Below are positions 15,930-21,944 of a DNA stretch of 21,944 nt, one piece after another. Source of the stretch: CAKSQF01 sp964569225 (GTDB taxonomy: Bacteria; Bacillota; Clostridia; Oscillospirales; CAG-272); the NCBI GenBank assembly GCA_964569225.1, contig CAZMTU010000029.1:1-21944 (forward strand), written 5' to 3'. Each line of letters opens with the position of its first letter. The first letter of the stretch is position 1. Made by a program: the position numbers and the translations under genes. The notes under the pieces are model-generated. The model worked only from the letters and a program-made list of their open reading frames with translations. It was not told the DNA's origin and did not search any database.

Positions 15930-15984
15930 TGTGACAAAATTGTAATGTAAGAGTCATTTTACTGTCACCTTGACCTGCTATACT
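15930..15984 (+). promoter_or_regulatory. Transporter promoter with four 11-bp phased response-regulator half-sites
   Basis: Four half-sites recur with an exact 11-bp period: TGTGA (15930), TGTAA (15941), AGTCA (15952) and TGTCA (15963). A -10 TATACT lies at 15979-15984, while the -35 position (near 15956-15961) shows no TTGACA-like sequence and overlaps the repeats. OmpR/PhoB-type regulators bind direct repeats of about 11 bp that stand in for a poor -35 (as in the pho box, TGTCA repeats). This strongly suggests activation of the ABC genes by the response regulator encoded upstream. Confidence 0.65.
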
Positions 15985-16012
15985 ATGTCCATAAACGAAA
16001 TAAAGGAGTATG

Positions 16013-16705
16013 ATGAATACAATGGAAATCCTAAAGGTCGAACACCTAAGCAAAATTTACCGGTCAGGTGAAAATGAGGTCAAAGCACTGGATAATATAT
16101 CCTTTTCAGTGGAAAAAGGACAGTTTCTTTCCATTATCGGTCCCTCCGGTTCAGGCAAATCCACCTTACTGCATATATTAGGCGGCGTAGATAAACCTAC
16201 TTCCGGAACGGTTATGGTAAACGGGCAGAATGTCTATGCGCAGAACGAAGAGCAGCTTGCTATCTTTCGCCGCAGAGAGGTGGGACTGATCTATCAGTTC
16301 TATAATTTGATTCCAGTGCTGAATGTAACCGAAAATATTACGCTGCCCGTGCTTATGGACGGACGAAAAATCAATAACGCGAGACTTCAGGAACTCTTGG
16401 GAATTCTGAAGCTGAACGGACGGGAAAATCATCTGCCAAGTCAGCTTTCAGGCGGACAGCAGCAGAGGGTATCCATCGGCAGAGCACTGATGAACGCGCC
16501 TTCGGTAGTGCTCGCCGACGAGCCGACCGGAAACCTTGATTCGCAGAACAGCCATGAGATCGTGGAACTGCTGAAATACTCCAATCAAAAGTACAATCAA
16601 ACCCTTATCGTAATTACCCATGATGAACAGATCGCCTTGCAGGCAGACCGGATCATTTCTATCAGCGACGGAAAAATTACCCGTGACGAGGTGATCCGCA
16701 AATGA
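16013..16705 (+). CDS. ABC transporter ATP-binding protein linked to the two-component system
   Basis: A 230-residue MacB/SalX-type ATPase. Motifs (about): Walker A GPSGSGKST (43-51), Q-loop LIYQFYN, signature LSGGQQQRVSIGRA (145-158), Walker B VVLADEPTGNLD (165-176), switch His in ITHDE. Three start codons are close together (ATG at 16010, 16013 and 16022); the AGGAG at 16004-16008 is best placed for 16013 (4 bases) and less good for the others. The gene overlaps the permease by 4 bases (ATGA). Together they form a transporter of the antimicrobial-peptide or antibiotic-resistance type. Confidence 0.93.
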   Translation: MNTMEILKVEHLSKIYRSGENEVKALDNISFSVEKGQFLSIIGPSGSGKSTLLHILGGVDKPTSGTVMVNGQNVYAQNEEQLAIFRRREVGLIYQFYNLIPVLNVTENITLPVLMDGRKINNARLQELLGILKLNGRENHLPSQLSGGQQQRVSIGRALMNAPSVVLADEPTGNLDSQNSHEIVELLKYSNQKYNQTLIVITHDEQIALQADRIISISDGKITRDEVIRK

Positions 16706-19401
16706 ATATCATCTCCCGTTATACGGTCAAATCTCTGAAAAAGAATAAAATTCGTACTTTGGTGACGATCATCGGTATTATTCTTTCGGTTGCCATGTTT
16801 ACGGCGGTCACAGAAAGCATTGCCAGCGGACAAAAATTTATAGAAAACATTACAGCCGAGAATGTAGGCGTTTTCCATGCTTTTTTCAAAAATTTTACCT
16901 CCGATGAGGTCAAAGCATTACAGGAAGACAGTGAAATCGATCAAGTCGTCACCCGTCAGAATATCGGATATGCCCTGTTCGGCAGCAGTAATGAGGATAA
17001 GCCTTACCTGTTCATCGGCGGTATGTCTGAGGGCTTTGATCAGCTTGTATCCATTCATCCCAAGGAAGGCAGACTTCCTCAAAATAACCGTGAACTACTG
17101 ATTCCCGAACATGTCTACACCATTGGCGGCGTAAATCTGAAGGTGGGCGATCAATTGACGCTGGAGGTAGGCAATCTTATGGATGATGATGGGCTGGTAA
17201 TGCAGGGTGGAAATTTTCATACCTCAACCCTTGAAAATACCCGAACCGTCACCTATACGGTAGTCGGCATTTACGCAAGACCCGATTCTCTGATCGAGGA
17301 TTCCCTTTCCGGCTACACAGCGCTGACGCTGGAGGACGCTGACGGAACCGATCATTATACCGCCTATTTCACTCTGAAAAAGGTAGGCAACGCCTACAAA
17401 TATCAGGCTGCGCATCATTATGATGACAGTGAAATACGCTTCAACAGCGATTTTCTCTACTCTCAGTTTGTCACAAATGATATTTCCTATGCCACCATGA
17501 TCGGCGGCTTCATGGCCATTCTAATGGGTCTGATCATGTTCGGTTCAATCGCGCTGATTTATAATTCGTTCTCTATTTCAGTCAGCGAACGTACCAAACA
17601 GTTTGGTCTGCTCAAATCGATCGGCGCAACCAAGAAGCAAATTTTGCACAGCGTGCTGTTTGAAGCTATTGTACTCTGTTTGGTTGGAATTCCTTTGGGA
17701 CTGCTTTCGGGCTGTGTAGGTATCGGCGTCACCTTTTGGCTGCTTCGGGACACCTTCAGCGTATTCCTCAATACCGGTGAAGTTGTATTGAAACTCAGCG
17801 TAGCGCCGTGGGCGCTGATTTTGGCGGCGATTGTCAGCATCGTAACGGTACTCATTTCCGCTTATATTCCTGCCAGACGGGCGGTCCGCATCAATACCAT
17901 TGATGCTATCAAGCAAAGCAAGGATATAAATATCAAAGCCAAACAGGTAAAAACCTCCAAGCTGACTTATAAATTGTTCGGTTTTCCAGGCACGCTTGCT
18001 TCGAAAAATTTTAAACGCAGCAAGAAGAAATACAAAAGCACGGTAGTATCCCTTTCGCTCAGTGTTTTACTCTTTGTTTCCGCCTCTTCTTTTACAAATA
18101 ATTTGCTTTTATCGGCCAATAACGTGGATACCAGCACCAGCTTTGATATTGTCTACTATGAGAACAGCAGTGATTTTACAAAGCTGCGTGAACAGATTCC
18201 GCAAATCTCACAAAAGCTGAGCTCCGCAGCATATGTGACCGGCAGTAGCTATTTCTACACTGTTAACGATTCTATAGATTGGCAGATCAATGCTTCCCTG
18301 CTGACAGGCAATCAAAGCGACTTCTTTAACCAGACGGACGATCCTTCGACCGTTTCTTTTGTGGATCTGAACGTCCTATTTATTGACGATTATACCTATG
18401 AAAGCTGGCTCGGTCAATTAGGACTGAATGCCCAAAAGTTCATGGATAAAGAGAATCCGATCGGTCTTTTTGACAACCGTGCCTATTATTACGAAGGATT
18501 CAAATTGCAGGAAACCAATCTGCTGAAGGAAGAGATTTCAGACTTTGCTTTAACTTATTACATCCCCAAAGCCATAGAAGGCTACCACTATGCCGATATT
18601 GTCTATGACAGCGATGGCGCGAATGATTTTTATTATCTTTATGTTTTGGATGATGTATATCAAAACGGTTATTCAAGGGATGATCTGAACGAAAGCAATT
18701 CTCTTAAGCTGTCCAAAGAAGATGCCATGGAAAAGCTAACAGTTGCGGTAGGCGGATACCTTATCGGTGACTCACTCCTTGGGATTAGAGGTCCCTCTCT
18801 TTATTTCCCAGCCAGCGCTGCCGAGCATCTGCTGAAAATGAATAATTTTAATACCACCGCTTTTATCTATCTGAACAGCGACCGGCATAACGAAAGCTAT
18901 GCGGAAATGTGCGAGCTGCTGCAAAATGAAGGAATTCCTACTTCAAGACTTTCGGATTACGCCGCCAGCCAAGAAACTGTGCGGGCACTGATTACCGTCA
19001 TTACTGTATTTTCGTACGGATTTATCGTCCTGATTTCACTTATTGCCCTTGCCAATGTATTTAACACCATTTCTACAAATTTCCTGCTTCGAAGACGTGA
19101 GTTTGCCATGCTGAAATCGGTGGGGATGACCGGACGGGAATTCCGACGGATGCTTAATTTTGAATGTATCATGTATGGTATAAAGGGACTGATCTATGGT
19201 CTGTCCGGTTCTCTGCTGATTTGCTTTTTAATTTACACGGTCGCCCAAAACAGCGGAGAGGTTCAATTTACCCTCCCATGGTTGAGTATTCTGATCGCGG
19301 TTATATCGGTATTCGCGGTTGTATTTTCGACCATGATTTATCAGCGGCAGCGGATGAAAAAGGAAAATCTGATTGATACGCTGAAAAATGAAACGATTTG
19401 A
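16702..19401 (+). CDS. Large FtsX-type ABC permease, probable resistance/sensing transporter
   Basis: An 899-residue permease. Probable membrane helices: about 18-38, 265-290, 318-345, 366-390, 446-463, 763-790, 824-845 and 856-878. There are two FtsX cores and two large outside domains, about 40-260 and 465-760. Gating-loop motifs are SERTKQFGLLKSIGATKKQ and RRREFAMLKSVGMTGREF, each after a core's first helix. The N-terminus SRYTVKSLKKNKIRTL is typical of exporters beside two-component systems. Unlike BceB-type permeases (10 helices, one large outside domain), it has eight helices and two outside domains. It probably exports or detaches an envelope-active compound and may also signal to the kinase. 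The ligand is unknown. Confidence 0.88.
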   Translation: MNIISRYTVKSLKKNKIRTLVTIIGIILSVAMFTAVTESIASGQKFIENITAENVGVFHAFFKNFTSDEVKALQEDSEIDQVVTRQNIGYALFGSSNEDKPYLFIGGMSEGFDQLVSIHPKEGRLPQNNRELLIPEHVYTIGGVNLKVGDQLTLEVGNLMDDDGLVMQGGNFHTSTLENTRTVTYTVVGIYARPDSLIEDSLSGYTALTLEDADGTDHYTAYFTLKKVGNAYKYQAAHHYDDSEIRFNSDFLYSQFVTNDISYATMIGGFMAILMGLIMFGSIALIYNSFSISVSERTKQFGLLKSIGATKKQILHSVLFEAIVLCLVGIPLGLLSGCVGIGVTFWLLRDTFSVFLNTGEVVLKLSVAPWALILAAIVSIVTVLISAYIPARRAVRINTIDAIKQSKDINIKAKQVKTSKLTYKLFGFPGTLASKNFKRSKKKYKSTVVSLSLSVLLFVSASSFTNNLLLSANNVDTSTSFDIVYYENSSDFTKLREQIPQISQKLSSAAYVTGSSYFYTVNDSIDWQINASLLTGNQSDFFNQTDDPSTVSFVDLNVLFIDDYTYESWLGQLGLNAQKFMDKENPIGLFDNRAYYYEGFKLQETNLLKEEISDFALTYYIPKAIEGYHYADIVYDSDGANDFYYLYVLDDVYQNGYSRDDLNESNSLKLSKEDAMEKLTVAVGGYLIGDSLLGIRGPSLYFPASAAEHLLKMNNFNTTAFIYLNSDRHNESYAEMCELLQNEGIPTSRLSDYAASQETVRALITVITVFSYGFIVLISLIALANVFNTISTNFLLRRREFAMLKSVGMTGREFRRMLNFECIMYGIKGLIYGLSGSLLICFLIYTVAQNSGEVQFTLPWLSILIAVISVFAVVFSTMIYQRQRMKKENLIDTLKNETI

Positions 19402-19429
19402 GAAAAATACAGTTTTTTGCTAATACAAC

Positions 19430-19458
19430 TTGACAAATCTCTTCCGCCATGCTATAAT
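19430..19458 (+). promoter_or_regulatory. Sigma-A promoter of the trp operon
   Basis: -35 TTGACA (19430-19435) and -10 TATAAT (19453-19458) match the consensus exactly, with a 17-bp spacer and a TGC extended -10. Transcription starts near 19465 and runs into the T-box leader. With such a strong promoter, control must lie mainly in read-through of the leader terminator. Confidence 0.88.
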
Positions 19459-19464
19459 GAATAA

Positions 19465-19768
19465 AAAATAAACCGTTGAAGCGGGAAGATGGATGATGAT
19501 GCTCCTACAGAGAGTCTGCGTGGGTGAGAAGCGGACAGAAAACAAATCATTCTATGGGCCGCTGAGGGCGCAGGGAAAGGTTTCTTTATATAAAAGACAG
19601 CCAAGTATACTGCGACGCTGTGGTATGCGTCAGTTACCAAGGATATGTCTGTATCCTGTGGATCAGTTCCGGGATATACAGTATCCCTAAGCGCACAGCC
19701 TTTGCTGTGAATCAAGGTGGCACCGCGAGTTTGACTCGTCCTTGACTATTGTCAGGGACGAGTTTTTT
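19465..19768 (+). ncRNA. T-box riboswitch, tRNA-Trp specific
   Basis: A ~300-base leader with the standard T-box parts. The Stem I apex is GTCTGC (19514-19519) and GCGGAC (19531-19536) around GGGTGAGAA. The specifier codon TGG (Trp) is at 19555-19557, followed by a purine and then CTGAGG at the same spacing as in the glycyl T-box of Bacillus subtilis. Stem III is CACAGC (19694-19699) and GCTGTG (19704-19709). The T-box sequence AAGGTGGCACCGCG is at 19714-19727. Uncharged tRNA-Trp would pair with the T-box bulge, stabilise the antiterminator and let transcription enter trpE; charged tRNA leaves the terminator to form. Confidence 0.95.
19734..19768 (+). terminator. Intrinsic terminator of the Trp T-box leader
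   Basis: A 13-bp stem pairs ACTCGTCCTTGAC (19734-19746) with GTCAGGGACGAGT (19751-19763), with one G-U pair, a TATT loop and six Ts (19763-19768). Its left arm competes with the antiterminator formed by the T-box sequence just upstream. Confidence 0.92.
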
Positions 19769-19807
19769 GTTTGCTGGCAAATCTATTATAACAGGCAGGA
19801 TATAATC

Positions 19808-21292
19808 ATGTACCCAACTTTAGATGCAGCCAAAACGCTGGCAGAAAGTCATCTTTATCAGATCATTCCGATTAGCTGCGAACTATACGCCGATCAGACA
19901 ACGCCTATTGAAATACTCAGGCGGCTGAAACAGGTGAGCCGTCACTGCTTTCTTTTAGAATCGACAGAGGATAACCAGAAATGGGGACGTTATTCCTTTC
20001 TCGGCTTCGATCCGAAAATGGAATTGACCTGCCGAAGCGGAAAAATGAACATTCAGGCAGGCACCTCCCTTTCCTTTGAAACCGATCATCCCGGTCAAAT
20101 GATCCGACAAATCCTTGCAGACAATAAAAGTCCGAAGCTGGAAGGACTGCCGCCTTTCACCGGCGGTTTGGTGGGTTACTTCGCTTACGACTATATCAAA
20201 TATGCCGAGCCTACTCTGAAGCTGGACGCTGAAGATGAGGAGGGCTTCAAGGATGTAGACTTGATGCTCTTCGACAAAGTAATCGCCATTGACCACTATC
20301 GGCAGAAGATCACGCTGATAATCAACATTCGGCTTTCTGAATTGGAAACCGAATATCATCGGGCAGAAATGGAGCTGAACCAGTTAAAAGCACTGATTTA
20401 CAGAGGTATCCCACAGAATACCAAACCAGGCAGAATGACCTCTCCCCTTCGTCCGCTTTTTGACAGCGCCGCTTACTGCGATATGGTGGAGAAAGCCAAG
20501 CATTTCATTCAAGAGGGCGATCTGTTTCAAATTGTTCTATCCAATCGTCTGGAGGCCGCATTTGAGGGCAGTTTGCTGAACGCATACCGGGTGCTTCGTA
20601 CCACCAATCCTTCGCCCTATATGTTCTATTTTTCCAGCGATGACATTGAAATTGCCGGCGCTTCTCCCGAAACGCTGGTAAAGCTGGAAAACGGCGTCCT
20701 TCACACCTTCCCTTTAGCTGGCACTCGCCCCAGAGGAAAGAACGAAACAGAGGATCAAACACTGGAAGCCGATCTGCTTTCAGATGAAAAAGAACGTGCG
20801 GAACATAATATGCTGGTCGATCTTGGGCGGAACGACATAGGCAAAATCAGCCGATTCGGCAGCGTAAAAGTGGAAAAATACATGTGCATTCAGCGCTACT
20901 CTCATGTCATGCATATAGGCTCCACGGTCTGCGGGGATATTCGGCGGGACTGCGACGCGCTCTCCGCGATAGATGCCGTACTGCCTGCCGGTACACTGTC
21001 CGGCGCGCCTAAGCTGCGTGCCTGCCAGATTATTAATGATCTCGAAAACAATAAACGGGGCATCTACGGCGGCGCCATCGGCTATATTGATTTTACAGGT
21101 AATCTGGACACCTGCATTGCCATTCGACTTGCCTTTAAGAAAAACGGAAAGGTGTTCATACGATCAGGCGCCGGTATCGTTGCCGACAGCATTCCCGAAA
21201 AGGAATATCAGGAGTGCATCAACAAAGCAAAAGCGGTAGTCCGCGCGTTAGAGATTGCGGAGGAGGAACTAAGCCATGATTTTATTGATTGA
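19808..21292 (+). CDS. trpE: Anthranilate synthase component I
   Basis: TrpE converts chorismate to anthranilate with ammonia passed from TrpG, the committed step of tryptophan synthesis. 494 residues, normal length. The N-terminal domain holds the tryptophan feedback motif LLES (49-52). The catalytic domain has DLFQIVLSNR, the conserved LAGTRPRGKN (~303-312), DLGRNDIGKIS, and GTLSGAPKLRAC, and ends with RSGAGIVADS-PEKEYQE. ATG at 19808 has AGGA 7 bases upstream; the frame is open back to a TTG inside the leader terminator, which is not a credible start. It overlaps trpG by 17 bases. Regulated by the T-box leader and probably by tryptophan itself. Confidence 0.96.
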   Translation: MYPTLDAAKTLAESHLYQIIPISCELYADQTTPIEILRRLKQVSRHCFLLESTEDNQKWGRYSFLGFDPKMELTCRSGKMNIQAGTSLSFETDHPGQMIRQILADNKSPKLEGLPPFTGGLVGYFAYDYIKYAEPTLKLDAEDEEGFKDVDLMLFDKVIAIDHYRQKITLIINIRLSELETEYHRAEMELNQLKALIYRGIPQNTKPGRMTSPLRPLFDSAAYCDMVEKAKHFIQEGDLFQIVLSNRLEAAFEGSLLNAYRVLRTTNPSPYMFYFSSDDIEIAGASPETLVKLENGVLHTFPLAGTRPRGKNETEDQTLEADLLSDEKERAEHNMLVDLGRNDIGKISRFGSVKVEKYMCIQRYSHVMHIGSTVCGDIRRDCDALSAIDAVLPAGTLSGAPKLRACQIINDLENNKRGIYGGAIGYIDFTGNLDTCIAIRLAFKKNGKVFIRSGAGIVADSIPEKEYQECINKAKAVVRALEIAEEELSHDFID

Positions 21293-21851
21293 TAACTATG
21301 ATAGCTTTTCCTACAATCTTTTTCAGTATGTAGGCTCGCTGAATCCGGATATCCGAGTGATTCGAAATGATGAGATGACAGTTGATGAAATTTACGCGCT
21401 TTCCCCTTCTCATATTTTACTCTCACCCGGTCCCGGTTATCCGAAGGATGCCGGTGTCTGCATTAAAGCCGCTTATACGCTTGGAAAAGAAATTCCAACA
21501 CTGGGCGTATGCTTAGGTCATCAGGCTATTTGCGAGGCCTTCGGCGGCAGAATCGTTCATGCCGCCCACTTGATGCACGGCAAACAGTCAACCGTCACGC
21601 TGGACAAAAGCTGTCCCCTCTTCGCCGGTCTGCCAGATCAAATCCCTGTTGCCCGCTATCATTCACTGGCAGCGGAAGAGACCTCCCTACCAGATTGTCT
21701 GCGTGTCACCGCCCGCACGGCTGACGGAGAGATCATGGCGGTCATGCATCAAAGCTATCCTATATATGGCGTACAGTTTCATCCCGAATCTATTCTTACC
21801 CCCGACGGAATGACTATTATCCAAAATTTTCTTAAAATTAAATTAAATTAA
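21276..21851 (+). CDS. trpG: Anthranilate synthase component II (glutamine amidotransferase)
   Basis: A 191-residue class I glutamine amidotransferase that releases ammonia from glutamine and channels it to TrpE. Catalytic triad visible: Cys79 in GVCLGHQ, His169 and Glu171 in VQFHPES. The start DNYDSFSYN and the oxyanion segment SPGPGYP are typical. GGAGG lies 9 bases before the ATG, inside the end of trpE, so the two are coupled and made in matching amounts. It is separate from trpD (some relatives have a fusion). It could also serve folate synthesis with a PabB, but the operon points to tryptophan. Confidence 0.95.
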   Translation: MILLIDNYDSFSYNLFQYVGSLNPDIRVIRNDEMTVDEIYALSPSHILLSPGPGYPKDAGVCIKAAYTLGKEIPTLGVCLGHQAICEAFGGRIVHAAHLMHGKQSTVTLDKSCPLFAGLPDQIPVARYHSLAAEETSLPDCLRVTARTADGEIMAVMHQSYPIYGVQFHPESILTPDGMTIIQNFLKIKLN

Positions 21852-21872
21852 ATTTGAAAGGAAGCAATATCA

Positions 21873-21944
21873 ATGATTAAAGAAGCAACCATTAAATTAA
21901 CCAACCGCGAAAATTTGACCTATGATGAAGCGGTAACGGTTATG
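21873..21944 (+). CDS. trpD: Anthranilate phosphoribosyltransferase, first 24 codons
   Basis: The N-terminus MIKEATIKLTNRENLTYDEA matches the usual TrpD start (helical N-terminal domain that forms the dimer interface); the frame runs off the right edge. AAAGGA stands about 11 bases before the ATG, 21 bases after the trpG stop. TrpD joins anthranilate to PRPP, the next step after TrpE/TrpG. The assignment rests on this short stretch plus operon position. Confidence 0.85.
   Translation, partial: MIKEATIKLTNRENLTYDEAVTVM

Noticed and set aside
19402..19429. Terminator after the large permease
   Set aside because: Only an A5/T6 pairing without a GC stem; too weak to call, although T-runs are present.
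19742..19807. N-terminal extension of trpE from a TTG at 19742
   Set aside because: The extension lies in the T-box terminator stem; the ATG at 19808 has a ribosome site and gives the normal TrpE start.
1..21944. CRISPR arrays, tRNA genes, insertion sequences, phage genes or toxin-antitoxin pairs
   Set aside because: Read on both strands; no regularly spaced repeats, no cloverleaf with CCA end, no transposase or integrase motifs and no small paired ORFs with ribosome sites were found.

Overview
The window looks like a chromosomal segment of a Gram-positive, low-to-moderate G+C Clostridia-type Firmicute, probably an anaerobe that uses host glycans. This rests on strong AGGAGG-type ribosome binding sites, consensus sigma-A promoters (several with an extended TGn -10), a Trp-specific T-box leader, a bacterial Ig-like/discoidin secreted glycosidase and a resistance-type two-component/ABC module. 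The genus cannot be fixed from the sequence. There are 16 protein genes, two of them cut by the window edges. I see no tRNA or rRNA gene, CRISPR array, insertion sequence or prophage.

Layout. (1) Positions 1-3477, minus strand: two tandem GH29 alpha-L-fucosidase-like genes. The first transcribed is a short cytosolic enzyme; the second is a large secreted multidomain enzyme that runs off the left edge. An 18-bp perfect palindrome separates them. (2) 3533-7432, plus strand: a divergently transcribed AraC-family regulator followed closely by larE-larB-larC, the three genes for the nickel-pincer nucleotide (NPN) cofactor, ending in a strong terminator. No larA-type enzyme is visible. (3) 7487-10632, minus strand: an FtsX/MacB-type ABC permease and its ATPase. 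(4) 10785-12357, minus strand: guaB (IMP dehydrogenase) with a perfect-consensus promoter. (5) 12456-13965: a LysR regulator and a GNAT acetyltransferase, transcribed divergently from overlapping promoters inside an inverted repeat. (6) 14011-19401, plus strand: OmpR-type response regulator, histidine kinase without a real extracellular loop, ABC ATPase and a large FtsX permease. The transporter promoter carries four direct half-sites at an exact 11-bp period. (7) 19430-21944, plus strand: the tryptophan operon, with a T-box leader (specifier UGG) then trpE, trpG and the start of trpD.

How the genes may work together. The fucosidases would release fucose outside the cell and from imported oligosaccharides, under an AraC regulator that senses a sugar or metabolite. 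The adjacent NPN genes suggest that a LarA-family racemase or epimerase elsewhere in the genome is used under the same conditions; this link is inferred from gene position only. The two-component system probably senses envelope stress or an antimicrobial through its transporter and switches that transporter on through the phased repeats. The trp operon is read through when uncharged tRNA-Trp accumulates.

Most genes belong to known families. The most unusual points are the fucosidase/NPN-cofactor neighbourhood, the divergent active-site motif shared by both fucosidases, the three-cysteine LarE, the 11-bp phased repeat array and the overlapping lysR/GNAT promoters. I did not find a clearly undescribed multi-gene system.
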